A DNA stretch of 64,000 nucleotides. Origin: Myotis daubentonii. Its lineage: Eukaryota > Chordata > Mammalia > Chiroptera > Vespertilionidae. The first letter of the stretch is position 1. The number at the start of each line of letters is the position of its first letter. Positions 1 through 10,670 of this stretch are shown here, piece by piece. The DNA is taken from contig NC_081846.1 in the NCBI RefSeq assembly GCF_963259705.1, positions 93,446,641 through 93,510,640 of the forward strand. The letters run 5' to 3'. The position numbers and the translations under genes are program-made. The notes beneath the pieces were generated by a model, which did not search any database, was not told the DNA's origin, and saw only the letters and a program-made list of their open reading frames with translations.

Positions 1-141
1 ATCTGACTATGGCCTTATAGCCCCTAACCACCTCTGCCTCAGCCCCAATCACTGTGGCTTTGTCCAGAAGGAGGACTGGATGACTGGAAGATGTCTGGTC
101 AACCTGGTCTAATTAGCATATTACCCTTTTATTAGTATAGA
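1..141 (-). mobile_element. Helitron (HeliBat-type), cut by window edge
   Basis: The right edge reads TCTAATTAGCATATTACC followed by CTTTTATTAGTATAGA, the reverse complement of the HeliBat 5' end. The rest of the element lies to the left of the window. The internal sequence with repeated TCCAGAAGG-like words also occurs in the short copies at 1977 and 60119. Non-autonomous; no Rep/helicase coding is present. Confidence 0.8.
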
Positions 142-849
142 TAATGTTATAGTATAGATAATGTTATAGTACAATAAAATAACTATGAATTTACAAACCT
201 TATGGCCAATTAATATGAGGAAAGATGTGGAGAGCTTGTAGTGGGTTTTGAACAGGAAAATAATGATCTGGCTTTTGAAGAATTTGAGAGTACGCCACCC
301 TAAGATATGCCCAACTGGCATGTGGGTTATTTTGATTTAAAGACAAGAACAAGCAGAGAGAAGAAAAACTCTTTGCCCTCCCGCTTTCTACCAGGAAGGG
401 TAGGACTTTCCTTAATCACACTGGAGACAACTCCAGATGCTTCTCAGCCCATGGTTGGTACTAGAGGAATCTACATTGCAAATCTTGCCCCAAATTGTCC
501 TCATCCTCCATTAGTTTCCCCTGTTATTTACTTTTACATAATTTACTGCCCTTGCCAGTTCAAAGTCTCTTTCCTGTGTCTTGTCACATCTCTAGAAAGT
601 TATTACACTTTTGTTATAATGTTACTAGTATATAAGTCCAAGTTCCAACTACCCTTGTGAATATTCCCATGTATCTATGCAATGCACACATTAATAAGTT
701 TGTTTTTATTTTTATTAATCTGTCTTTGAGCTGTCTAATTTTCAGGACCCTAGCTGGAGAACCTGAGAGTGCAGAGGAAAAAAAATAAGTAAATTTTTCC
801 CCCTCCCACATTTTTATTTTACCAAATCATTCTACCTGGTATGTTGGGA
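142..849. other. intergenic, no gene recognised
   Basis: Unique AT-rich sequence. Short open frames here are neither conserved-looking nor flanked by convincing splice sites. I see no repeat with recognisable ends. Confidence 0.5.
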
Positions 850-1470
850 ATAGCCAGGAAGGTGGCAAGGGTGAACAAAGGAGAGCAGGTAATGAACTGT
901 TATTGGTTTTGGTAGAAGGTGTTGCTAGGTTGATCTTGATTGGAGATAGTGAGAATGGCAGACTCTAGATATATGTCAAAGGAAGAGCCAACAATATTTG
1001 ATGTTACTTTGTGATGTGGTATGAGAAATAAAAAATAAAAACAAATAAACAAAAGAACAAAAAAACAAGAACACATCTAGACTTTTGTCCTAAGTGTCTG
1101 GTAGCCAAAAGTGGAGGTTTATTGGATGAGTATTTCCGGAGAGGAATGAGGAGAAAGTTTGGGCTTGATGCATTTTTGAATAGGAAATAAGTGGATATGG
1201 TGAGTGGGCAGCTAGATGCATGAGTCTGAAAGTTGGGCTGGGGTCAGAGGAGAAGTCTGGGCTGGTGATGAGGATTTGAGAGTCCCAAGTGTGGGCATTA
1301 TTTGCAGCTTAGATCCCCTGGGGAGTGAGCATAGAGAAAGGAGAGGCACGAGGATTGAACTCTACACCACTCCAAAATGTAGATGCTGGGAAGATGAAGA
1401 GGAACCTGGAGAAGGGAGTGAGAGGGGTGAATAGTAAGACACAAGCGGTGCCAAGAGGAAGTGTGGCCCT
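850..1470 (+). repeat. probable ancient interspersed repeat, family not assigned
   Basis: The purine-rich text, with words such as AAGAGCCAACA and GAGTCTGAAAGTTGGGCTGG, resembles an old dispersed mammalian repeat that also seems present at 41510-42010. Similarity is weak and was judged by eye. Nothing suggests the small open frames here are genes. Confidence 0.3.
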
Positions 1471-1976
1471 GAATTCCAAGTGAAGACATGCTTCAAGGTG
1501 CTACCCTCCAACTTGGACAGGCTGCTGAGTCTAACTTAAGGTGAAGGCCACACTTTCTTTTCTTGTTTGTTACTAGCCTTAAAAGTTGGATTTTTGTCTA
1601 AATGTAATAAGAACTAGTGATAGCTTTAAACAAAAACAATATTTTAAATTCTTTATAAAATATATTATGTGTTATAATTAGAGAAAAAAAGAAGATGAAT
1701 GTGTTTTGAGTTGGGCTGTGGGACTGTGGACAAGCTGTCTCACTAGTTATGTTGATCCCATCACATTTGTATTTCACAGTTATCTTAGCAAACAGGCAAT
1801 TTTCTACATATTATTCACCTTTGGGTCTAATGACATTTAATTAAAAATTCAGAAATTAAAGTTATAAATTTCATGAGCTGAAAACAAAGAGTTGTATGGA
1901 GTTGTGATAGAAAAACATGCACAATGTGAGCACAAAAATAGAAATAGTCAATTTTCCTATGTTGCTTATTTATTGA

Positions 1977-2145
1977 CTAGAGGCCCAATGCACAAAATTT
2001 GTGCAAGGGGGTTGGCCCTCTCAGCTGAAGTGGCTGCCTTGGTCCTCACAACCACAGTTTCGTCCAGAAGGTCATCCAGAAGGACGTCCGGAAGGTTGTT
2101 TGGTTGTCCGATCTAATTAGCATATTACACTTTTATTATTATAGA
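1977..2145 (-). mobile_element. short non-autonomous Helitron (HeliBat-type)
   Basis: It begins CTAGAGGCCCAATGCACAAA (reverse complement of the Helitron 3' end, with the terminal hairpin TGCACAAAATTTGTGCA) and ends CTTTTATTATTATAGA. The flanking bases are A at 1976 and T at 2146, the A^T target typical of Helitrons, and there is no target duplication. Only 169 bp long, it is mostly the two termini. Confidence 0.9.
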
Positions 2146-2173
2146 TAACTTGCTTGTTCTAAATTGTAATCTT

Positions 2174-2517
2174 TAGCTGTCATGGCTCAGTGATTGAGCA
2201 TTGATCTATGAACCAGTAAGTCCTGTATCAATTCCTCGTCAGGGCACATGCCTGACTTGTGGGCTCAAACGACAATAGGAGGTGTGCAGGAGGCAACTGA
2301 TCAATGATCTCTCTCACTATTGATGCTTCTATCACTCTCCCCCTCTCCCTTCTTCTCTGAAATCAATAAAAAATATATTTAAAAAAGTAAGGAAAAGGAA
2401 GTTAAAAGCCAATGCGAATACCATAGGCTGGCCCTCTGTTGGAACTTTAGCATTCCTTTGTGGAGGTGATGTTATGATCTGGGTCTCTCCCCTCTCTGAT
2501 CTCTCTTTAAAAAAAAA
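2174..2517 (+). mobile_element. Ves-type SINE with extra 3' segment
   Basis: A tRNA-derived Ves SINE (box A-like TGGCTCAGTGATTGAG, degenerate box B, then the TCTCTCTCACTATTGATG region) runs to an A-rich tail near 2390. A further ~125 bp and a second A-run follow. The 13-bp direct repeat AAATTGTAATCTT flanks the entire unit (2161-2173 and 2518-2530), so the SINE and the extra segment probably inserted together. Confidence 0.8.
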
Positions 2518-2530
2518 AAATTGTAATCTT

Positions 2531-3581
2531 CTAGTAAGTAAAATCAGCATCTGGAACACCCATTGTTTTCAGAAATGTAAGTCATTGCCTGGGGCATAAC
2601 AAAGAACTAAAAAAAAATAGAAGCATAAATCTTCTAGTTGACTCACTTTGATCAATGTGTAGATGCTGCAGACTTCTCAAATTTTGTTTTTTTACCATAT
2701 GGTCATTTAGACTCTTAAGCCCTCAGGCTAAATCCAGGCAACAAGCATATTTGTTTGCTGTACACAGTGTTGGGAGACTGGACATGTACATCCATATTTC
2801 TGGTTTCTTTGCAAAACTGGCCCAATAATAGGCTGGAGCTTAGCTGCAGCTATCCCATGAAGACAGGGCCTGCATTCAGCCTTCAGCTTGTCAAAGTCTA
2901 CCTCAGCCTAGTTTATTGATTTAAATTACCCAGATAAGCCTTATAGTCAATTGAGTTTTCAATCATTGGTCTACAAGATTTATTTAGCATATAAATTATT
3001 GCAACTTGAGGTTTCTTCCAATACAACCCAATGTAGCTCAGCTACAAACATTTCTCAAGATAAGAAAATTGTTTTCTTTTGTGTTACATTGTTTGAATAC
3101 TAATTTGAATGGTGTAAAATTCTACTTAAATTATTTTTTTGATATGCCAAAAGAAAATGTATATGGTTCTGATTGAGTAAATAAACATGAATTATGATAT
3201 TTTCTAATATCAAAGTATTGTACAGAACTGATAAGTTGATTCACTTTGGCAGTAGGTATCTCCCATGTTGGATAAACCACCTGAGCCCATTGTGCTATAA
3301 TTTCGGAAACTGCTTCATTAGTTGGTTTATTTGTTTACTCACTTCCTCTGTATGGATATAGTTTATGAGCCAGACAGTGCTAGGAGACTGAGATTAGAAA
3401 AGATTAAACTTCTTTCCCTGCTATCGTGATTCAGTGGGAAGATAAATATAAAAGCAGACAATTGTGGTTCAGTGGGATAAATTCCGGGAGTGTGTGAGCA
3501 TTATGGAATCTCAGAGTAGAGGTACCACTGACATCAATAAATGAGGAAGTTTAGTGTGGATACTCCCAAGCTTCTTTGTTC
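2531..3581. other. intergenic, no gene recognised
   Basis: Unique AT-rich DNA. The part around 3330-3530 has the feel of an old mammalian repeat but cannot be assigned. No reading frame of interest. Confidence 0.45.
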
Positions 3582-4325
3582 TCTGTTGAATATCTTTTTT
3601 AAAATCTTTAATGCTGACAGTATTACAGATGTCCCCTTTTCTCCCCCATTGCCACCTTCACCACCCTGTTGTCTGTGTCCATGGGCTATGCGTACATACA
3701 TATAATTTATTTGATTAATCTGTTCCTACTCTCCTACCCTTTCCTCTGAGATTCATTAGTCTGTTCCATGTTTTCATATCACTGGTTTTATTTTATTTGT
3801 CAGTTTATTTTGTTCATTAGATTCTAAATATAAATGAGCTCATGTGATATTTGTCTTTTTCTGATTGGTTTATTTTGCTTAACATAATATTTTCTAGATC
3901 CATCCATGCTGTATCAAGCGGTAAGAGGTCCTTCCTTTTTTTACAGCTGCATAATATTCCATTGTGTAAAAGTACCACAGTTTTTTCTTACCACTCATCT
4001 ACTGATGGGCACTTGGACTGTTTCCAGATCTTAGGTATTGTAAGTTGTGCTGCGATGAACATAGGGGTACATATATTCTTTTTGGTTGGTGTTTCAGGAT
4101 TCTTAGGATATATTCCTAGAAGTGGGATCACTGGGTCAAATGGCAGTTCCATTTTTAATTTTTTGAGGAAACCACACTGTTTTTAATACTGGCTACACCA
4201 GTCTGCATTCCCTCCAGCAGTGTACTAGATTTCCTTTTTGTCCACATCCTCACCAGCACTTGTTTGTTGATTTATTAGTGGTAACCATTCTGGCAGGTAT
4301 GAGGTGATATCTCATTATCATTTTA

Positions 4326-4433
<108 letters not shown>

Positions 4434-4645
4434 TTAATTGGCTTGTTTGTCATTCTTTTTTTTAGTTGTATGAGTACTTCATATATTTTTAAACTTAATC
4501 CCTTATCAGATATATCACTGGCAAATATGTTCTCCCATTCAGTGGATCCCTTTTCATTTTGTTGGTGGTTTCTTTAGCTGTGCAGGTTTTTATTTTGATG
4601 CAGTCCCATTTGTTTATTGTCTCCTTTGTTTTTCTTGCCCTAGGA

Positions 4646-4881
4646 CAGTGATGGCAAACCTATGACATGCGTGTGAGAGGTGACACGCGAACTCATTTTT
4701 TTTGGTTGATTTTTCTTTGTTAAATGGCATTTAAATATATAAAGTAAATATCAAAAATATAAGTCTTTGTTTTACTATGGTTGCAAATATCAAAAAATTT
4801 CTATATGTGACACGGCACCATAGTTAAGTTAGGGTTTTTCAAAATGCTGACACGCTGAGTTCAAAAGGTTCGCCATCACTG
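4646..4881 (-). mobile_element. non-autonomous hAT element
   Basis: Terminal inverted repeats CAGTGATGGCAAACCT and AGGTTCGCCATCACTG enclose 236 bp. A perfect 8-bp target duplication CCCTAGGA flanks it (4638-4645, 4882-4889). It lies in the L1 3' half and is reversed relative to the copies at 6511 and 8266. No transposase coding. Confidence 0.93.
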
Positions 4882-5100
4882 CCCTAGGAGATGTAATGGC
4901 AAAAATGTTGCTATGAGAGATGTCTGAGATTTTCTGGCCTATGTAATTCTTCTAGGATTTTTATGGTTTCCTGACTTACATTTAAGTATTGTATCCAGTT
5001 AGAATGTATTCTTAATATAATATAAGTTGGTGGTCTAGTTTGATTTTTTTGCATGTATCTGTCCAATTTTCCCAACACCATTTATTGAAGCAACTGTCTT

Positions 5101-5991
5101 TTTAAGAAATTTACCTTTATTGTTGAAAATATTGCAAACACCCCTCTTCCCCCCCATTGTTCCCCCTCATCCCTATTTCTCCCCCTCCCCAAACCTTTAC
5201 CACATTATTGTCCATGTCCATGGGTTATGCATATATGCATATTAGTTCTTTGGTTCATCTCTTCCCACCTCCTCCCCTTCCCTCTGAAATATGTCAGTCT
5301 GTTGCATGCTTTTGTCTCTGGATTTATTTTGTTAGTCAGTTTATTTTGTTAATTAGATTCCACATATAAGTAAGATCGTATGATACTTGTCTTTCTCTGA
5401 CTGGCTTATTTCACTTAGCATAATACTCTCCAGGCCCCTCCATGCTGTTTCAAAGGGTAAGAAATCTTTCTTATTTTATAGCTGCATAGTATTCCATTGT
5501 GTATATGAAACACAGTATTTTAATCCATTAATCTACTGATGGGCACTTGGGCTGTTTCCAGATCTGAGGTATTGTAAATAATCCTGATCATACAGCCCCA
5601 CAAAATGAAGACAAACACTCCAATTGAAAAATGGGTAGAAGACCTGAATAGACACTTCTCCAAAAAAGACATACAAATGGATGAGAGACATATGAAAAAA
5701 TGCTCAACATCACATCTGCCAGATGGCTATCATCAATAAATCAACTAAAAAACAATTGCTGGCGAGGATGTGGAGAAAAAGTGACCCTAGCACACTGTTG
5801 GTGGGAATACAGACTGGTACAACCACTATGGAAAACAGTATGGAGTTTCCTCAAAAAAATAAAAAAAAGAACTGCCATTTGACCCTCTGATTCCACTTCT
5901 AGGGATATATCCTAAGAAACTTGAAGCACCAATCAGAAAGAATATATGCACCCCTATGTTCATAGTAGTGTTATTTACAATAACCAAGATC
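5101..5991 (-). mobile_element. second L1, 5'-inverted, nested in the older L1
   Basis: A T-rich start at 5101 marks the 3' end of a minus-oriented L1; its 3' region runs to about 5590. From there to 5991 the ORF2 C-terminal region reads on the plus strand, i.e. a 5' inversion. It interrupts the host L1 between 5100 and 5998. The duplication is TTGAAGCAACTGTCTT (5085-5100) against TTGAAGTGACTGTCTT (5992-6007), 14 of 16 identical. Confidence 0.85.
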
Positions 5992-6229
5992 TTGAAGTGA
6001 CTGTCTTGACTCCATTGTATGCTCTTGCCTCCTTTTTCAAATATTAATTGAGGATAATGGGTTGAATCAATTTCTGGATTCTTTATTCTGTTCCATCCTA
6101 TCTAATAAAGAGGGAATATGCTAATTGACACTCACACCATCACAAAGATGGTGGTGCCCACAGCCAATAAGGAAGGAATATGCTAATTGACCTCCATGCC
6201 CTCAAATATGGCGGTGCCCACAGCAACAA

Positions 6230-6490
6230 GATGGCCAGCAGGGGAGGGCAGTTGTGGGCAATCAGACCAGCAGGGTAGGGCAGTTATGGGTGACCAGGCC
6301 TGCAGGGGAGGGCAGTTATGGGTGACCAGGCCAGCAGAGGAGGGCAGTTAGGGGTGACCAGGCCTGCAGGGGAGGGCAGTTATGGACAATCAGACCAGCA
6401 GGGTAGGGCAGTTGTGGGTGACCAGGCCAGCAGAGGAGGGTAGTTAGGGGTGACCAGGCCTGCAGGGGAGGGCTGTTTGCGCAATCAGAC
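6230..6490 (+). repeat. minisatellite inside Helitron
   Basis: Tandem imperfect units built from GCAGGGGAGGGCAGTTATGG and GTGACCAGGCCAGCAGAGG. The same word family recurs in the Helitron at 15954-16417. Confidence 0.8.
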
Positions 6491-6510
6491 TGTCAGGGGA
6501 GTAGCTAGGG

Positions 6511-6746
6511 CAGTGATGGCGAACCTTTTGAGCTCAGCGTGTCAGCATTTTGAAAAACCCTAACTTAACTCTGGTGACATGTCACATATAGAAATTTTTT
6601 GATATTTGCAACTTTAGTAAAACAAAGACTTATATTTTTGATATTTATTGTATATATTTAAATGCCATTTAGCAAAGAAAAATCAACCCAAAAAAATGAG
6701 TTCGTGTGTCACCTCTGACACATGTGTCATAGGTTCGCCATCACTG
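6511..6746 (+). mobile_element. non-autonomous hAT element nested in Helitron
   Basis: Termini CAGTGATGGCGAACCT and AGGTTCGCCATCACTG enclose 236 bp. The 8-bp duplication AGCTAGGG is perfect (6503-6510, 6747-6754). It is the youngest layer of this nest because it splits the Helitron. Confidence 0.95.
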
Positions 6747-7064
6747 AGCTAGGGGGCAACCAGGCAGGTAGGCAGGTGAGCAGTTGGGAGCCAGCAGTCC
6801 TGGATTGTGAGAGGGATGTCCGACTGCCGGGTCAGACTCGGCCCCAAAGGGGTCCCAGATTGGAGAGGGTGCAGGCTGGGCTGAGGGACAACCCACCCCC
6901 CCATGCAAAAATTTCATGCACCTGGCCTCTAGTTGATATATATGCTTGTTCTTATGCTAGTACCAATGGCTTTGTAGTAAAACTTTATATTTGGCATTGT
7001 GATCCCTCCAACTTTGCTCTTCTTTCCTAATATTGCTGTGGTTATTCGGTGTCTTTTTGGATCC

Positions 7065-7954
7065 AGCAATATATTAAAAAGATAATACACCATGACCAAG
7101 TGGAATTTATTTCAGGGGTTCAAGGCTGGTATAATATTCCCAAATCAATAAATATGATACAGCACATAAACAAATAAAAATATAAAAATAACATGATCAT
7201 ACCAATAGATTCAGAAAAAGCATTCAACAAAATCCAAAACCCACCTTTGAAAAATACTTTCAGCAAAGTGAGAATAGAGAGATAATACCTAAAAATAATC
7301 AAAAGCATATATGACAAATCTACAGCAAATATCATCCTCAGTGGACAAAAACTAAAAGCATTTCCCCTAAGAACAGGAACAAGACAGAGATGCCCACTTT
7401 CACCACTCTTGTTCAATATAGTCCTGGAAGTCCTAGCCACAGTGATCAGGCCAGAAGAAAAAAATATAAAGCATCCAGATTGTAAAGGAGTAAGAAAAAC
7501 TCTTTATTTGCAGATGACATGATATTGTATATAGAACCCTTAAAGACTCCACCAAAAAAGTGTTAGATGTAATAAATGAATTTGGCAAAGTAGCAGGAAA
7601 TGAAATCAGCACCCAGAAATCTATGGCATTTTTATACACCAATAATGAACTCTCAGAAGAGAAACAAAAAAAAAAAAACAAAAAAATTTACTGTTGCAAC
7701 AAAAAATTAAGATACTTAGGAATAAACTTAACCAAGGAGGTAAATGACCTAAAATCAGAAAACTATGAGACACTGAAAAAAGAGATAGAGGAAGATATAA
7801 ACTCGTGGAAGAATATACCATTTTTATAGATGGTAGAATTAACATGATTAAAATATCCATACTACTGAAAACAATCTATATATTCAATGCAATCCCTATT
7901 AAATTACCAATGGATATTTCACAGATATTTTATAGCCCTGAATAGCTCCAGCAA
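7065..7954 (+). pseudogene. L1 ORF2 reverse-transcriptase remnant (inverted 5' part)
   Basis: The plus-strand text matches L1 ORF2 fingers and palm. The stretch after GACCAAGTGGAATTTATTTC corresponds to the HDQVGFIPG block, and TTTGCAGATGAC at 7507-7518 encodes the catalytic FADD motif. Stops and frameshifts interrupt it throughout; the longest open piece (7560-7829) corresponds to the region after FADD. It belongs to the L1 described at 3597-7954. Confidence 0.85.
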
Positions 7955-8011
7955 TCTCTTGAATATCTTGTACCTTACTTAGCACTTCTACTGTGTGTGA
8001 TGTGTCTAGAG

Positions 8012-8168
8012 CAGTGATGGCGAACCTTTGAGCTCGGCGTGTCAGCATTTTGAAAAACCCTAACTTAACTCTGTTGTCATGTCACATATAGACATTTTTT
8101 GATATTTGCAACCACAGTAAAACAAAGACTTATATTTTCGATATTTATTTTATATATTTAAATGCCAT
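8012..8168 (+). mobile_element. hAT element, left part only
   Basis: It has the same left end (CAGTGATGGCGAACCT) and internal sequence as the full copies, but stops near AAATGCCAT. About 97 bp of non-hAT sequence then precede the next complete copy. It is preceded by GTCTAGAG (8004-8011). Confidence 0.85.
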
Positions 8169-8265
8169 AGGGTGTTTTGCTGGAATCTCTATGTTTAATC
8201 TGTAGACACACCTTGTGGAAACATGAGCTTTCTCAGGATACTTACCCTGCTGATAGTCTCTAGAG

Positions 8266-8500
8266 CAGTGATGGCGAACCTTTTGAGCTAGGCATGTCAG
8301 CATTTTGAAAAACCCTAACTTAACTCTGGTGCCTCTCACATATAGAAATTTTTTGATATTTGCAACCATAGTAAAACAAAGATTTATATTTTTGATATTT
8401 ATTTTATATATTGAAATGCTATTTAACGAAGAAAAATCAACCAAAAAAAATGAGTTCGCATGTCACTTCTGACACGTGTGTCATAGGTTCGCCATCACTG
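8266..8500 (+). mobile_element. non-autonomous hAT element, complete
   Basis: Full-length copy with both terminal inverted repeats. The 8 bases before it are CTCTAGAG (8258-8265) and after it GTCTAGAG (8501-8508), 7 of 8 identical. The right flank matches perfectly the GTCTAGAG preceding the partial copy at 8012. Confidence 0.93.
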
Positions 8501-8504
8501 GTCT

Positions 8505-8600
8505 AGAGAGATAAGGAAGAAGGGAGGAGGGGGAGAATGGGGGATGACAGGAAGAAGAAAAGAAACAGGGGAAGGGAAAGGGAAAGAGGGGGAAAGATTT
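8505..8600 (+). repeat. purine-rich (GGA/GAA) tract
   Basis: Low-complexity GA-rich DNA directly after the hAT element. Open frames across it are a by-product of composition. Confidence 0.7.
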
Positions 8601-9404
8601 AAAGGATTTATTTTAAGAGGGTTCCTAGAGATAAGTTTATATAACACACTAAGTTATTCAGCAAATAAATTTCCTACCTTTAGTTTTTCCATCTGCTGCA
8701 GAATGGGCCAGATCCTCTATACTCTGTAGCTTCAGTTTGCATGTATATTAGTGAAGCATTAGTTTAACATTAGCCCCTCAACCGGGGTTCCTATGTGAAC
8801 CACAGACCACAGACAATGATGGGAATGGCTAATTTCTTGGTTCTTCTAACGATGGTATATAAGTAGTAACAATCTAAATGCAAGGAGATGATTTTATGAA
8901 TTCCATACAATGGATGCCTTCATGAGTTCAGGCTTAGTTCTCTTAGAATGCTGCTGGGTTCTGCTGTTGCTTTTAACTGGTTCATTTAAATTGGTCCTGC
9001 TCTATCCTCTACGAACCTGCAATCCAGGAGTCCACATTATGAATAACTTAGCTAGGTCACCAGGTGTTAGTATATAGCACACCTCTCTGTATCATATAAA
9101 TCTCAGCTGGAGTTACAGAGTTTGGTCTACATGCTGCTGAGGCCTAGGTTGACATTGTCATAGGTTCTGTTTCATTGAAAATTGAAATCTCAGTGGTCCA
9201 AGAAAAGTAAGTAAGGAGAACTCTGGTGATCTAATGGGCCTTTTGAGCTATCCTTCTGATGGACCAATGGTTTCACTTAGTTTACCAAAGAGAATTATGA
9301 ATTTAAATTCAATTTGGCCTACCACTGATACCCCAGAGGGTAATGGTTCCAAGAGAGCAAATTAAAACAACACTGTAATTATAAAAATGGAAGCTATTCA
9401 TCGA
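8601..9404. other. intergenic, no gene recognised
   Basis: Unique sequence without recognisable repeats or credible exons. Confidence 0.5.
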
Positions 9405-9553
9405 GTAGATGTTTTATACTTAACTGCATTCAATCCTCACAAGAACCCTGAGCCAGTCTTCTTGTTCTCCACTTCACAGATGAGGAAACTGAGAGGAGTA
9501 ATGTCACTCACCCAAATCCAGGGCTAGTTGCGGCAGAAGCCAGGTATGGACCA
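9405..9553 (+). repeat. MIR SINE fragment
   Basis: The core text CACTTCACAGATGAGGAAAC, preceded by CAATCCTCACAAGAACCC, is diagnostic of the ancient mammalian MIR family in plus orientation. Confidence 0.8.
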
Positions 9554-10515
9554 ATCTCTTTATAATCTTGATAACCTTATAATATAGAGCTCTTCATCAT
9601 GCCTACAGCAGGCAGGTCATGCTTCTCAGAGATGGAAATTGCAAGAACCAAACAAAGACTCCAGACCTGTGAAGACAGGGCGTGCCTGGTGACAAATAGC
9701 CTGAGGCTTCGAGGGTTCAGGGCATCCAGGAGCTATACTCCAGGCACCCTGAGCAGGCACCTGCAGGGAAGGGAAGATCCCTGATTCCACCCTCCCACAA
9801 CTGGTGGCACCAAATCTCAGCTCCAGGCTGCCTTTATCAGCATTGACGCAGTGGCCAGGGAGAGAGTGCAGGAGGGGCACCTGCAGATCCAGACCTCTGC
9901 CTGCAGGTTAGTGGGAAGGGGCTGGTACTGATGCTGTTTGGAGAATGAACCTGTACTCATATGTTTGGTTGTGATAATTTGCTTTGAAATATCATGGCAG
10001 AACTTTGGTGCTCTGCATGAATGTTCCGGGAATCATTTTAATGTTTCTATGCAATTCTGCCCAATTTGGGGAGCTCTTGCCTTATTTCAGGTACTGTTTC
10101 AGGCCCATAGAATGATTCCTGCAGACAGCCAGAGTCCTGGGAGTTTATATCATTCCAGGGTAGCCCTTCTCGGTGACTTGCAGGTGCAAGATCATGGGGG
10201 TCTGGCTTCCTTACTTGGGCAAGATGGCTCCAAACATAAATTACACTCCTGACCCTGCTGCAGCATAGCCTGAAGCTTTCTGCTCAATGATGTTTGTATG
10301 AATTTGCCCCTTTTTTGGTTCTCCTTTTCCGTCTGTCTGTCTCTCTCATTAGTTTCTCCTTAACAAGTGATTTGCTCATGATCCCTTCCTCGGGATTTGC
10401 TTCTGGGGAAAATCACCTTAGACTGCAGTGTGCACGTCTGTATGCTACATATTCATACATTCGGTCACGCACAGAGCTCATGCAGAGGCATGTTCCTGAA
10501 AGAAAGAGCAGGGTG
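9554..10515. other. intergenic, no gene recognised
   Basis: Moderately GC-rich unique sequence (9600-9930). A donor-like GCAGGTTAGT occurs at about 9902-9911, but no matching exon could be defined. Short frames are not recognisable. Confidence 0.45.
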
Positions 10516-10519
10516 TTGG

Positions 10520-10670
10520 GAGCCAGATGAATCTTCCTTAATTGCAAACCCAACCACTGTTTCTGAGGCCCTTGGGCAAGTTAAACCTCCTCGTTTCATA
10601 ATGTGTGGAACGTCAATAATGGCACCTAAATTGGAAGAGTCTGAATTTAGTGGGATAAAGTATTTAAAGT
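10520..10670 (-). repeat. probable MIR fragment
   Basis: The words CTTGGGCAAGTTAAACCTCC and ATAATGGCACCTAA match the reverse complement of MIR. Divergence is high. Confidence 0.55.

Larger units (their letters stand above)
6096..6932 (+). mobile_element. non-autonomous Helitron (HeliBat-type)
   Basis: It starts TCCTATCTAATAAAG after A6095 and ends GGCCTCTAG before T6933. Joining the flanks restores the host L1 text TTCCATTGATATAT, showing precise A^T insertion. The 5' end sequence AATATGCTAATTGAC occurs twice, about 60 bp apart. A ~30-60-bp tandem array with GGGAGGGCAGTTATGGGTGA words fills 6230-6490. A hAT element is inserted at 6511. Confidence 0.95.

Noticed and set aside
9599..9911. Possible exon with donor-like GCAGGTTAGT
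   Set aside because: No matching acceptor, no recognisable peptide in any frame, and no neighbouring exon.
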